DNA from: an uncultured Dongia sp. | GTDB taxonomy: Bacteria; Pseudomonadota; Alphaproteobacteria; Dongiales; Dongiaceae | Length of the DNA stretch: 58,816 nt | Direction: 5' to 3' | Assembly (NCBI RefSeq): GCF_936916975.1 | Contig: NZ_CAKZGO010000011.1 | Location: 1-58,816, forward strand | Part shown: positions 41,709 to 50,326 of the stretch, in pieces | How the letters are laid out: the number at the start of each line of letters is the position of its first letter | Position numbering within the stretch: the first letter of the stretch is position 1 | Position numbers and translations under genes: made by a program | Notes under the pieces: generated by a model | What the model was told of the DNA's origin: nothing | Seen by the model: the letters and a program-made list of their open reading frames with translations, nothing else | Databases searched by the model: none

Positions 41709-43219
41709 GAGGTGAGGCCCAGCTTCTGGGCCAAGCCGATGCGCTGCAGCTTGCCCGTGGCGCCCTTGGGTATCTCGGCGAGGAACAGGATCTTCTTCGG
41801 CACCTTGAAATCGGCAAGGCGGGTCGCGGCGAAATCCCGCAGTTCCTTTTCGGTGGCGGCAGCGCCCTCGCGCAGCACGACGGCGGCGCCGACTTCTTCG
41901 CCGAGCTTGTCGTGCGGAATCGCGAAGGTGACGATCTGCGCCACGGCGGGATGATCCATCAATATGTCGTCGACCTCGCGCGGGGAGATTTTCTCGCCGC
42001 CGCGATTGATGATTTCCTTCAGCCTTCCGGTGAGGCTGAGATAGCCTTCCGCATCCATGACGCCCTGGTCGCCGGTGCGGAACCAGCCGTTGCGGAAGCC
42101 TTCTTCATTGGCCTTGGGGTTGTTGGCATAGCCCGGCGTCACATTGGCGCCGCGGATGACGATCTCGCCGATGCCGCCCGCCGGCAGCAGATCGCCGCCC
42201 GGCCCCATAATGGCGACCTCCGGCCCCGCGGCGATGCCGACCGAGCCGGGCTTCCGTGCCGCAGGCGGCAAAGGATTGCTCGCCATCTGATGGGTGGCTT
42301 CGGTCATGCCGTAGGATTCAATGACCGGGCAGTTGAACACATCTTCGAGTTGCTTCATCACCTGCGGCGGCAGGCTGGCGGATGAGGAGCGGATGAAGCG
42401 CAAGGGGCGGCGCGCGATGACATCGAGATTGCGATCGGCGCGGGCCAACACAGTCTGATGCATGGTGGGAACTGCTGTGTACCAGGTGGCCGCCGCCTCA
42501 TCGAGCTGGCCGAAGAATTTCAGCGCGTTGAAGCCGGGCGGGCAATGCACTGAGGCGCCGGCGGAAAAGGACGAGAGCAGCGCGCCGATGAGGCCGTGGA
42601 TGTGAAAAAGCGGCATCACCACGAGGCAGCGATCAGCGGGCGTCAGGCTGAGTGTCCGCGCGATGTTGCGGGCGGAGGTTGCGAGATTGCGCTGGGTGAG
42701 CGGCACGATCTTCGGCCGCGAGGTGGTGCCGGAGGTATGGAGGACCAGGGCCACATCGTCTGGCTTTGGCGTCGGCGCGCCATGATCGGCGAAGGGGATG
42801 GAGAGGGTGAGCGCACCGGCAGGGCCGCTGAGATCCGGCGTCACGTCGATGATGCGAATATTGCGCTTGGCTGCGACCTCGCGCGCCGGCGAATCCGGGC
42901 CGCCGACGATGAGCAGTGCCTTGGCATTGAGGTCGCCGAGATAGAAATCGAACTCGTCAGCGCGATAGGCGGCGTTGAGCGGTGCCGCGACGGCAAAGCT
43001 CGCCACAGCGACGAAGAGGGCCGCCATTTCCGGGCCGTTGGGGGCCACGATGGCGACCGCGTCCTGGGGGCTGATGCCGATGGCGCGCAGCGCGCCGCCG
43101 ATGCGGTTGATGAGTGCCGCGAGTTCGCCGCGCGTCAGGGTGCGGCGTTCCGGGGCGCCGATGGCGTCGGCCGCAGGACTGCCCTGCAGCAAGGCGGGTA
43201 ATGTCGCCAGATCCGTCAT
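41705..43219 (-). CDS. AMP-dependent acyl-CoA synthetase (oxalyl-CoA synthetase-like)
   Basis: A 504-residue ANL-superfamily ligase activating a carboxylic acid to its CoA thioester via an acyl-AMP. Motifs in order: LVLHTSGTTSRPKIVPLT (P-loop), MPLFHIHGLIGALL, YTAVPTMHQTVL, ESYGMTEATHQM, GWFRTGDQGVMD, LTGRLKEIINRGGEKISP and the C-terminal Lys of PKGATGKLQR. The subgroup looks like oxalate-CoA ligase/AAE3, so a short polar acid is likely. It is co-transcribed with the GMC enzyme, lipoprotein and ketopantoate reductase-like genes. Confidence 0.9.
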   Translation of the reverse strand: MTDLATLPALLQGSPAADAIGAPERRTLTRGELAALINRIGGALRAIGISPQDAVAIVAPNGPEMAALFVAVASFAVAAPLNAAYRADEFDFYLGDLNAKALLIVGGPDSPAREVAAKRNIRIIDVTPDLSGPAGALTLSIPFADHGAPTPKPDDVALVLHTSGTTSRPKIVPLTQRNLATSARNIARTLSLTPADRCLVVMPLFHIHGLIGALLSSFSAGASVHCPPGFNALKFFGQLDEAAATWYTAVPTMHQTVLARADRNLDVIARRPLRFIRSSSASLPPQVMKQLEDVFNCPVIESYGMTEATHQMASNPLPPAARKPGSVGIAAGPEVAIMGPGGDLLPAGGIGEIVIRGANVTPGYANNPKANEEGFRNGWFRTGDQGVMDAEGYLSLTGRLKEIINRGGEKISPREVDDILMDHPAVAQIVTFAIPHDKLGEEVGAAVVLREGAAATEKELRDFAATRLADFKVPKKILFLAEIPKGATGKLQRIGLAQKLGLTS

Positions 43220-43232
43220 GATACTGAATTCC

Positions 43233-43646
43233 TTAGAGCCCGATTCCGGTCACGTTGCAGGCTACCCTGCCCGCTCCGGCCGGGGCTGCGCAAGTGGCTT
43301 CGAGATGGGAGATGTCCTGCTGGCGCGCCTTGGTGAGATCGATCTGGCCCTGTGTACCCAGCCAATCGGTCAAGCGCCCGCAGACGATATTCTCGATCAT
43401 CATCTGCCGCTCACCGTCATCGCGGTTGACATAGAGCGCCTTGTCCGACGCTGCCTGGCGCAGCGCGATGTTGAAAGTGGTGCCGGGGGCAAGCGGTCCC
43501 AGGTCGCGCTCCACCCAATGGCCGTAGATGATCTTGCAGCTCAAAGGTTCGGTGCCGGTATTGGTCAGCTGCACGATCGCGACCCTGTCAGGCGCTGTCG
43601 CGCAAGCTGCAAGAGCGAGGGTCAGTAACAAGGCGGCAGGCTTCAT
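43233..43646 (-). CDS. Small putative lipoprotein
   Basis: A 137-residue protein with a type II signal peptide: MKPAALLLTLALAACATAPD, lipobox LAAC with Cys16 as the lipidated residue. The mature domain (VAIVQLTNTGTEPLSCKIIYGHWVERDLGPLAPGTTFNIAL) is beta-rich and has several Cys, suggesting disulfides. It starts at the stop of the GMC flavoenzyme gene (ATG at 43646 or 43652, overlapping its TGA), so it is tightly coupled. It might anchor or assist that enzyme at the membrane; function unknown. Confidence 0.78.
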   Translation of the reverse strand: MKPAALLLTLALAACATAPDRVAIVQLTNTGTEPLSCKIIYGHWVERDLGPLAPGTTFNIALRQAASDKALYVNRDDGERQMMIENIVCGRLTDWLGTQGQIDLTKARQQDISHLEATCAAPAGAGRVACNVTGIGL

Positions 43647-43648
43647 GA

Positions 43649-45154
43649 TCATTTCCGTGGCTTCAGGACCGGCCTTCCCAATAGCAGATCGGCGGCCCGT
43701 TCGGCGATGGCAATGATGGCGGCGTTGACCGGACCGGTCGTGATGCTGGGGATGATGGAGGCATCGCAGACATGGAGCCCGTCGAGACCGTGAAGCTTGA
43801 GGTCGAGGCCGACGACAGCATCCGTCCCCTCGCCCATGCGGCAGGTCCCGACGGGATGGTGGTGGGTGTAGGCCGCCTGTTCCAGGAACTTGGCGCGGTC
43901 CTGATGTTGGGGACCAGGTAAAATCTCCGACGCGCGCCAATCGTCGAAGGCATGGGCGCTGCCGATCTCCTGCGCCATGGTGAGGGCATCGAGATAGACT
44001 TTGCGGTCGTAAGGGTCGCTGAGATAATTGGGATCGATGAGCGGCATCACGCGGGGATCGTTGCTCACCAGACGGAGGACGCCGCGACTTTTTGGATGGG
44101 TGAAGCCGAACATCAGCGTATAGGCACTGCCCATCGCGGGGGCTTCGAAGCATTCGGTGACGACGGGGGCCGTGACGCAGGCCAGCACCAGTTCGGGTGC
44201 TGCAGACTTGCTGCCGGGGCGCGGCAGATACATCAGCGCCTCGGAGTTCTGGTATTTCGAGGGCGGCACCGGGCGCTTGGCCGCATAGACATTGCCGCCG
44301 GAGAGCAAATGGTCGTGGAGGTTGCGCCCCACGCCCGGCAGATCGTGGCGCGGCGGGATGCCGATGCTGATCAATTCATCCGCCGGACCGATGCCGGAGC
44401 GGAGCAACAGCATTGGCGAGGCGATGGCACCGGCAGCCAAGATCACGCCTCGCTCGGCGCGGATCTCGCGCGGGCCGGTCGGGCCATCGACCAGGACACC
44501 GATGCAACGCTCCCCGGCGATGATGAGGGACAGAACCTGGGTGTTGCCCATAAGGATGAAATTGCGGCGACCCTCAGTCAGCGGCAGATAGGCGTCGGCA
44601 ATGGTCTGGCGCCTGCCGTCCTTGATGGTGAGGGTGTTGAGCGTCGGACCCGCCATACCCGGTGCGTTGTGATCCGCGATGGGCGCGAAGCCGCGCTCCT
44701 CGCCGGCGGCGAGATAAGCGAGCGTCACGGGGTTGGGTTCGGTGGGACGGATCAGCGAGAGCGGCCCCTGCTCCGACAGTTCGAAATAGGGCAGCAGATC
44801 GGCGTGACTCCAGCCGGGACATTGCCAGTCGTCGAAGTCAGATGGGTGGCCGCGCACATGGGCCATGGCGTTGATGGCGGTTGAGCCGCCGACAACCTTG
44901 CCGCGCGGCCAGTCATGGATGCGGTGCGCGGTATGGGGTTGCGGCACGGTGCGATAGGCCCAGTCGACCTCGCTTCCCTGCAGCAGCGGCCATTTGCCGG
45001 GTTCATGGATGAGCGGGTTGCGTGCGGGGCCACCGGCCTCAACCAGACCCACCTTGATCGTGGGATCGGCACTGAGGCGCGCCGCCAGAACCGCCCCCGC
45101 AGTCCCCGCACCAATGATCAAAAAATCGAACCAATCTGCCGAAGCGAGGGTCAT
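43649..45154 (-). CDS. GMC family FAD-dependent oxidoreductase, candidate pyridoxine 4-oxidase or 4-pyridoxate dehydrogenase
   Basis: A 501-residue glucose-methanol-choline flavoenzyme: FAD loop FDFLIIGAGTAGAVLAARLS (residues ~5-24), GMC signature RGKVVGGSTAINAMAHVRG, GVILAAGAIASPMLLLRSGIG (signature 2). The C-terminal active-site His is in HHHPVGTCRMGEG and Asn in GPVNAAII. It is divergent (116 bp) from pyridoxamine-pyruvate aminotransferase. In known vitamin B6 degradation both pyridoxine 4-oxidase and 4-pyridoxate dehydrogenase are GMC proteins; sequence alone does not tell me which. The coupled lipoprotein mildly favours a membrane-bound dehydrogenase. Confidence 0.85.
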   Translation of the reverse strand: MTLASADWFDFLIIGAGTAGAVLAARLSADPTIKVGLVEAGGPARNPLIHEPGKWPLLQGSEVDWAYRTVPQPHTAHRIHDWPRGKVVGGSTAINAMAHVRGHPSDFDDWQCPGWSHADLLPYFELSEQGPLSLIRPTEPNPVTLAYLAAGEERGFAPIADHNAPGMAGPTLNTLTIKDGRRQTIADAYLPLTEGRRNFILMGNTQVLSLIIAGERCIGVLVDGPTGPREIRAERGVILAAGAIASPMLLLRSGIGPADELISIGIPPRHDLPGVGRNLHDHLLSGGNVYAAKRPVPPSKYQNSEALMYLPRPGSKSAAPELVLACVTAPVVTECFEAPAMGSAYTLMFGFTHPKSRGVLRLVSNDPRVMPLIDPNYLSDPYDRKVYLDALTMAQEIGSAHAFDDWRASEILPGPQHQDRAKFLEQAAYTHHHPVGTCRMGEGTDAVVGLDLKLHGLDGLHVCDASIIPSITTGPVNAAIIAIAERAADLLLGRPVLKPRK

Positions 45155-45162
45155 GAGACGCC

Positions 45163-45254
45163 GGACCAATGTATCGTTGCGGTCGATATTGTGTTCACTT
45201 TTCCAGGCGCGAGTCTAGAATGTCCTGAACCAAAAACACCATTCCGAACCAAAA
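45163..45254. promoter_or_regulatory. Divergent control region of GMC and aminotransferase genes with repeated G(G/A)ACCAA motifs
   Basis: GGACCAAT at 45163-45170, then GAACCAAAAA at 45227-45236 and GAACCAAAA at 45246-45254. The last two are direct repeats spaced 19 bp, about two helical turns. The same motif recurs in the control region of the ten-gene operon and GntR gene at 57,521-57,641. It is a candidate binding site of that regulator. Confidence 0.6.
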
Positions 45255-45270
45255 GGGGAGCTTCCGCATC

Positions 45271-46446
45271 ATGGCCGCAACCGACCTCAAGGAACCCGTC
45301 ATCACGCTGTCGGCCGGGCCGGTTGCCGCCTATCCGCGGGTGCTGCGCGCCATGTCGCGGCCGATTCCCTATGATTATGACCCTTATTTCCAGCATTTCT
45401 ACGAAGGCGTCACCAAGAAGGCGGCGAGAGCTCTGCGCGTCAAAGAGCCGGCGCTCATCCTCCATGTCGAACCGGCGGCGGCGATCGAGGCGGCGGCAGC
45501 GTCGCTCATCGGGCCCAATGACACGGTGCTCAACCTCGCCTCCGGCGTCTATGGCAAGGGGTTCGGATATTGGTCCGCCCGGTACCACAAGGACATGATC
45601 GAGATCGAGGTGCCGTTCAACGAGGCGATCGACCCAGGCGCGGTCGCTGCCGCTTTCAAACAGCGCCCGGATATCAAGGTGGTGTCGCTGGTCCATCACG
45701 ACACGCCGTCGGGCACGATCAATCCGGCCCGCGAGATCGGCAAGATCGTGCGCGATCATGGGGCGCTGCTGCTGGTCGACGCGGTCTCGTCCTTCGGCGG
45801 GATGGATATCCATCCGGGTGATTGCGAGGCGGATGTTTTCATCACCGGGCCGGGGAAATGCCTGGGCGGTGCACCGGGGATCAGCGTCATCGCGGTCAGT
45901 GACCGCGCCTGGGCGCATATGGAGGCGAACCCCAAGGCGCCGCGGGCTTCGATCCTGTCCTATCTCGATTGGAAGGATGCCTGGCGCCATGACAAGCCCT
46001 TCCCCTTCACGCCGTCGGTCGCCGAGGTGAACGGCTTCGATGCCGTGCTGGACCAGTATCTCGACGAGGGGCCGGAGAAGGTCTGGCGGCGTCATGCGCT
46101 GACTGCGAAGGCCACGCGCGCGGGCGTGCTGGCGATGGGGTTGCAGCTTTGGGCGAAGACGGAAGCCATCGCGTCGCCCACCACAACCGCGGTGCGCATT
46201 CCCGACGGCGTCACCGACAGCGCCATCATCGATGCGGCGCGCGACCTATACGGCGTCGTGTTCTCGACCGGGCGCAACGACACGATGGGCAAGCTGCTGC
46301 GCATCGGCCATATGGGCATGGTCGCGGAACCGGTCTACGCCATCGTGGCACTGACGGCACTGGGTGGAGCGCTGCGGAAACTGGGCAAGAAGATCGACGT
46401 CAGCGCCGGAATCAACGCAGCGTTGCAGGTCATCGAAGCGGCATAA
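45271..46446 (+). CDS. Pyridoxamine-pyruvate aminotransferase
   Basis: A 391-residue class V (fold type I) aminotransferase converting pyridoxamine plus pyruvate to pyridoxal plus alanine. It matches my recollection of the Mesorhizobium loti enzyme along its whole length: PVITLSAGPVAAYPRVLRAM, NLASGVYGKGFGYW, HHDTPSGTINP, VDAVSSFGGM and KPFPFTPSV. Lys196 lies in TGPGKCLG. Glu67 (HVEP) stands where ordinary alanine-glyoxylate aminotransferases differ, and Arg-Ile-Gly-His-Met-Gly near the C-terminus would bind the carboxylate. AGGGGAG precedes the ATG. The next gene, 28 bp on, is pyridoxal 4-dehydrogenase. Confidence 0.93.
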   Translation: MAATDLKEPVITLSAGPVAAYPRVLRAMSRPIPYDYDPYFQHFYEGVTKKAARALRVKEPALILHVEPAAAIEAAAASLIGPNDTVLNLASGVYGKGFGYWSARYHKDMIEIEVPFNEAIDPGAVAAAFKQRPDIKVVSLVHHDTPSGTINPAREIGKIVRDHGALLLVDAVSSFGGMDIHPGDCEADVFITGPGKCLGGAPGISVIAVSDRAWAHMEANPKAPRASILSYLDWKDAWRHDKPFPFTPSVAEVNGFDAVLDQYLDEGPEKVWRRHALTAKATRAGVLAMGLQLWAKTEAIASPTTTAVRIPDGVTDSAIIDAARDLYGVVFSTGRNDTMGKLLRIGHMGMVAEPVYAIVALTALGGALRKLGKKIDVSAGINAALQVIEAA

Positions 46447-46474
46447 GAAACAACCAGGCAACAGGGAGACGAGA

Positions 46475-47212
46475 ATGCACAGGTTTGAAGGCCGCGTCGC
46501 GGTCGTGTCGGGCGCCGCACAGGGCATGGGCAAGGCCGTCGCCTTGCGGCTGGGGCGCGAGGGGGCGACGGTGATTGCCGTCGACATCAATGGCGCCGGT
46601 GCCGAGAAGACGGCGAAAGAGATCGGCGGCAAGTCGATCGGTGCCGCCTGCGATATCGGCGATCCGGCATCCGTCACCAAGCTGTTTGCCGAGGTCGCCA
46701 AATTCGGCAAGCTCGATGTGCAGATCAATGCCGCGGCGATCGTGCCGTTCGTGCCCTGGGACGAGCTCACTTTCGAGGAATGGCGCCGGGTGCTGCGGGT
46801 CAATCTCGACGGGCTCTACCTCATGTGCCGGGCCGGGTCGGAGATCATGCGCAAGGCGAATTATGGGCGCATCGTCAATTTCTGCTCCAACTCGATCTTC
46901 GCCGGCACACCCAACATGGCGCATTACGTTGCATCGAAAGGCGGCGTGCTGACTTTCAGCCGCGCGCTCGCGACCGAACTCGGCGCCTATAAGATCACGG
47001 TCAATTGTGTGACGCCGGGCCTGGTTGATTCAGAGAGCGTGCAGCAGAGCCCGCATAAGGAAGCCTTCGGCTTCGTCGAGATGCTGCAGGCGATCAAGGG
47101 CCACGGCAAACCGGACGATGTGGTGCCGGCGGTGGCGTTCCTCGCCTCCGATGAGGCGCATTGGATCACCGGGCAGACGCTCAATGTCGATGCCGGAATG
47201 GTGCGGTGGTAG
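46475..47212 (+). CDS. SDR family pyridoxal 4-dehydrogenase
   Basis: A 245-residue SDR oxidising pyridoxal to 4-pyridoxolactone with NAD+. NAD loop SGAAQGMGKAVA (residues 12-23), NAAAIVPFVPWDEL, YVASK with Tyr151 and Lys155, SNSIFAGTPNMAHYVA, VTPGLVDSESVQQSPHKEAFGFVEMLQAIKGHGKP and WITGQTLNVDAGMVRW closely match the tetrameric M. loti enzyme as I remember it. It is co-transcribed with the aminotransferase that makes its substrate and is convergent with the lactonase that uses its product. Confidence 0.92.
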   Translation: MHRFEGRVAVVSGAAQGMGKAVALRLGREGATVIAVDINGAGAEKTAKEIGGKSIGAACDIGDPASVTKLFAEVAKFGKLDVQINAAAIVPFVPWDELTFEEWRRVLRVNLDGLYLMCRAGSEIMRKANYGRIVNFCSNSIFAGTPNMAHYVASKGGVLTFSRALATELGAYKITVNCVTPGLVDSESVQQSPHKEAFGFVEMLQAIKGHGKPDDVVPAVAFLASDEAHWITGQTLNVDAGMVRW

Positions 47213-47283
47213 GGACCTGGGTGCTATCGCGTTACTCCCTCTGAACTGAGAGGAGAAGCGCACTGCAAGGAGCCGGAAAATTG

Positions 47284-47408
47284 AACCCTCTCCCCTCGCG
47301 GGAGAGGGTGGCGAGCAAAGCGAGCGGGTGAGGGGGTCTATCAGCGAGTCCGGTCGTTCCACCCCCTCACCCTAACCCTCTCCCGCGAGGGGAGAGGGGA
47401 TGAGGGCG
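47284..47408. repeat. Large inverted repeat of the CCCTCTCCC...GGGAGAGGG family
   Basis: CCCTCTCCCCTCGCGGGAGAGGG (47284-47306) with GGTGAGGGGG is mirrored by CCCCCTCACC and CCCTCTCCCGCGAGGGGAGAGGG (ending near 47400). The two units form a long stem across the gap between convergent genes. This is a common dispersed alphaproteobacterial intergenic repeat and probably a bidirectional terminator. Confidence 0.85.
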
Positions 47409-47440
47409 CGGGGCAACACCTGGATACTTCCTGTTTAATC

Positions 47441-47460
47441 GTCATGGCCGGGCTTGACGA
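47441..47460. repeat. Degenerate REP-like half element
   Basis: GTCATGGCCGGGCTTGACGA resembles the GTCATCCCCGGGCTTGAC arm of the palindromes at 36178 and 40696 but lacks the second arm. Confidence 0.55.
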
Positions 47461-47474
47461 CTTACAAAAAAAGC

Positions 47475-48281
47475 TCAAGCGTAGTAGTTCGCGCCTGTCT
47501 GGTAGTTCTTGAAGCTGTCGCCATCGTGGGAATAGAACAGCTCGGCGTCGTGTTTGGCGGCGAGGTCTTTCAACCGCTGCATCGATTTGAGGCTGGCCAC
47601 CGGATCGAGGTGGAAGCTGGAGATGCACATCATGTCCATGCTCTTCTGGCTGTAGCAGGCATCGGCCGTGAACAGCATCGGGCGGCGGCCCTTCAATTCC
47701 ACCATCAGGCTGTAATGACCGGCGGTGTGGCCGGGCGTTTCGAACAGCCAGAGGCCCTTGGCGATTTCCTGGTCGCCTTTCAGCGTCTGGAATTTCGGCG
47801 TGTACATGTCGAGCACCGGATCGGCCGGCAGGTCCTTGCCCTTGGCCTTGGCGATCTCGGGCGAAAAGGAGAGGTCCGAATAGCCGAGATGCTCAAAAGG
47901 CTGCGGATGCGCGCAGGCGTCGAGCTCGGCGCCGTGGCAGATGGTGCAGGCCTTGGTGAAGTATTTGTTCCCGCCGCAATGGTCGAAATGATAATGCGAG
48001 TTGATGACATAGTTGATGTCATCAGGCTTCAGACCGAGCTTGGCGAGCTGACCCGGCAAGGTCTGTTCCGGTGTCTGGATCGGCTTTTCGAACGGCAGCA
48101 CGCGCATGACATGGTCGAAATCATAGCCCGTGTCGAAGATGTAGCGGCCGTCGGGATGATCGATCAGCACGGAATAGCAGGGGAAGCGCAACTCGCCACC
48201 CGGACCACGATTCCAGAAGGCGTGATAGCCGTCGATCACCAGCGTACCGCCGTCGAGCAGATGGACCTTCGTGTCGGACAT
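47475..48281 (-). CDS. 4-pyridoxolactonase (metallo-beta-lactamase fold)
   Basis: A 268-residue zinc hydrolase opening 4-pyridoxolactone to 4-pyridoxate. Beginning MSDTKVHLLDGGTLVIDGYH, it matches the M. loti enzyme along its length. The zinc motif SHYHFDH places His96, His98, Asp100 and His101 at the same numbers I recall for that protein. The further ligand His lies in ETPGHTAGHYS, Asp in LFTADACYSQKS and His in FYSHDGDSF. Start chosen at ATG 48281 behind GGGAGGG; the frame is open 20 codons upstream. Last gene of a ten-gene leftward operon, just after an ABC permease. Confidence 0.94.
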   Translation of the reverse strand: MSDTKVHLLDGGTLVIDGYHAFWNRGPGGELRFPCYSVLIDHPDGRYIFDTGYDFDHVMRVLPFEKPIQTPEQTLPGQLAKLGLKPDDINYVINSHYHFDHCGGNKYFTKACTICHGAELDACAHPQPFEHLGYSDLSFSPEIAKAKGKDLPADPVLDMYTPKFQTLKGDQEIAKGLWLFETPGHTAGHYSLMVELKGRRPMLFTADACYSQKSMDMMCISSFHLDPVASLKSMQRLKDLAAKHDAELFYSHDGDSFKNYQTGANYYA

Positions 48282-48321
48282 GTTCAACCCTCCCCTTGCC
48301 GATTGGTAGGAAAACGCCTCG

Positions 48322-49257
48322 TTAGCGATCACCCCGCACATAGGGCAGGCCGAGGGCCGGCGGCAGCACCGAATGGCGCGCGAAGATCACCAGCACCAGC
48401 ATGACCATGGCAAAGGGCAGCATCTGGACAACATCCGTGGGCACGTTGACGCCGGCCACTTGGAGCGCCGTCGTCATGGCGAGGCTGACACCGAAGAGGA
48501 TGGCGCCGAGCAGCACCCAGACCGGACGACCGCGCGCCAGCATGGCGAGCACGATGCCGATGAAGCCGGCGCCATGCGTCATGAAGGGCACGAACAGGCC
48601 GGCGCCGACATTGGCGAGATAGGCGCCACCGAGGCCGGCGAGAAAGCCGGTCGAGAGGACCGCCATGGAGCGCGTCGCCACCACGCTGATGCCGGCAGCG
48701 TCGAGGGCTGCGGGCTTGGCGCCGGCGGCTTCCAGATTGAGGCCGACATAGCTGGCGCGGAACAGCCAGCCGAGGAACACAACCAGGCCGACCGCGAGAT
48801 AGACGACGATGTTGTGGCTGAACAGCGCGGGCCCAATCACGGGAATGCTGGCAAGTCCGGGAATTTCGAGGACGGGCGCCTTGTCGAGGCGCGGATAGGT
48901 CTTGCTGAACTGGAAGAAATGCAGCAAGGCGGTGAGGCCTTCGGCGCCGATGGTGAGCGCGATGCCGATGACGATCTGGTTGAGGCCCTGGCGGATGCAG
49001 AGCAACACGACGACGCTCGCTACCAGCATGCCGCCGAGGCCGCCGGCCAGGAAACCCATCCAGAACGAGCCGGAATAATAGGCCGCGACGAAGCCGGTAT
49101 AGGCGCCGAACAGCATCATGCCTTCGATGCCGATGTTGAGCACGCCGGCTTTCTCCGAGATCTGTTCGCCCAAGCCCGCGAGGAGCAGCGGCACGCCGGC
49201 GGTGACGGCACCGAAGAGGAGCGAGATGAGGAAGGGTTGGGTGAGGAGTTCGCTCAT
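48322..49257 (-). CDS. BMP-type ABC transporter permease 2 (nucleoside-importer class)
   Basis: A 311-residue permease of the BPD_transp_2 class that works with BMP-family binding proteins. It has about eight helices and the motifs GAVTAGVPLLLAGLGEQISEKAGVLNIGIEGMMLFGA (EAA-like opening) and GLNQIVIGIALTIGAEGLTALL. ATG follows the stop of permease 1 by one base. It precedes 4-pyridoxolactonase by 40 bp with no terminator, so transporter and catabolic gene share an mRNA. Such importers carry nucleosides; here a B6 vitamer is the likely cargo. Confidence 0.92.
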   Translation of the reverse strand: MSELLTQPFLISLLFGAVTAGVPLLLAGLGEQISEKAGVLNIGIEGMMLFGAYTGFVAAYYSGSFWMGFLAGGLGGMLVASVVVLLCIRQGLNQIVIGIALTIGAEGLTALLHFFQFSKTYPRLDKAPVLEIPGLASIPVIGPALFSHNIVVYLAVGLVVFLGWLFRASYVGLNLEAAGAKPAALDAAGISVVATRSMAVLSTGFLAGLGGAYLANVGAGLFVPFMTHGAGFIGIVLAMLARGRPVWVLLGAILFGVSLAMTTALQVAGVNVPTDVVQMLPFAMVMLVLVIFARHSVLPPALGLPYVRGDR

Positions 49258-49258
49258 C

Positions 49259-50326
49259 TCACACCCCTGCCCGCTTGCGGCGGAGATGATCGAGATATTC
49301 GACCAGGGCCAGAAACACCAGCAGCAGGCCCACCAGCATGAGGACGAAATCCTGCGGCACGCCGATGCGGCGCGAGGCACTCTCACCGCCGATCATGAGC
49401 ACGGAGAAGAACAGTGCAAAGCCGATAACGGCGATGCCGTTGAAACGGGCGAGGAACACCAGCGGCACGACGAGCAGGCCATAGGCCGGATTCCAATCGG
49501 CCCGCACGGTACCCCAGACGCCGAGAATCTCGACCGAGCCGGCAAGGCCGATGAGACCGGCGCTGAGCGCGAAGGTGGCGACCGTGAGCCAGCCCACTTT
49601 CAACCCGGCATGCACCGCGGCCGCCGGATTGGCGCCGACGATCTGCAAACGCAGGCCGAAGGCGGTGCGCGTCATCATGAGATGCACCAGGATGACGACT
49701 GCAAGCGCGATGAGAATGCCGCTATGGACATTGGTGCCGAAGATGCGCGGCAGGCGGTCGACCACCTCCAGCGAGCGGGTCTGCGGGACGGTCGTCGCGG
49801 GGTCGCGGAAGAACAGCTTCACCAGCACGTTGGCGAAAGAGGTGCCGAGGAAGCTCATCATCAGCGAGGTGATGATCTCGTTGATGCCGTAGCGTGCCTT
49901 GAGGAGCGCCGGGATGAGCGACCAGGCGGCGGCCACCGCCACCGAGGCAATCATGCAGATGAGAAGTGTCAGACCGCGCGGCAATGTCTCGATGAGGGCG
50001 GGAGCGAGTGCTGCCGTCACCACAGCCGCCAGCAGATATTGCCCGTCGCCGCCCAGATTCCAGATACCTGCGCGGAAAGCCACGATGAGGCCGGCGGCGA
50101 TCAGCAGCAAGGGCGCCATGCGGGTCATGGTTTCCTGGAAGCCGCCCCAGCTCAGCAACCCGCGCTGCACGACATAGCCATAATAGGTCAGCGGATTCTT
50201 GCCGAGGATCAGCAGGATGGCGCCGCCGACGGCAAGGGCCAGCAGGATGGGCACAGCCACGCGGGCGATGGCGGCGAGGAGCTCGCGGGTGCGATCCTGG
50301 GTGAGTGGGAGCGCGTCGATGCTCAT
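49259..50326 (-). CDS. BMP-type ABC transporter permease 1
   Basis: A 355-residue permease, the longer partner of the pair. The N-terminal helix is PILLALAVGGAILLILGKNPLTYYGYVV. Then come APLLLIAAGLIVAFRAGIWNLGGDGQYLLAAV (the characteristic FRAG.WNIG.EGQ block), YGINEIITSLMMSFLGTSF and VGANPAAAVHAGLKVG (cytoplasmic coupling loop). Its ATG overlaps the ATPase TGA. Together the two permeases form an asymmetric channel. Confidence 0.93.
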   Translation of the reverse strand: MSIDALPLTQDRTRELLAAIARVAVPILLALAVGGAILLILGKNPLTYYGYVVQRGLLSWGGFQETMTRMAPLLLIAAGLIVAFRAGIWNLGGDGQYLLAAVVTAALAPALIETLPRGLTLLICMIASVAVAAAWSLIPALLKARYGINEIITSLMMSFLGTSFANVLVKLFFRDPATTVPQTRSLEVVDRLPRIFGTNVHSGILIALAVVILVHLMMTRTAFGLRLQIVGANPAAAVHAGLKVGWLTVATFALSAGLIGLAGSVEILGVWGTVRADWNPAYGLLVVPLVFLARFNGIAVIGFALFFSVLMIGGESASRRIGVPQDFVLMLVGLLLVFLALVEYLDHLRRKRAGV

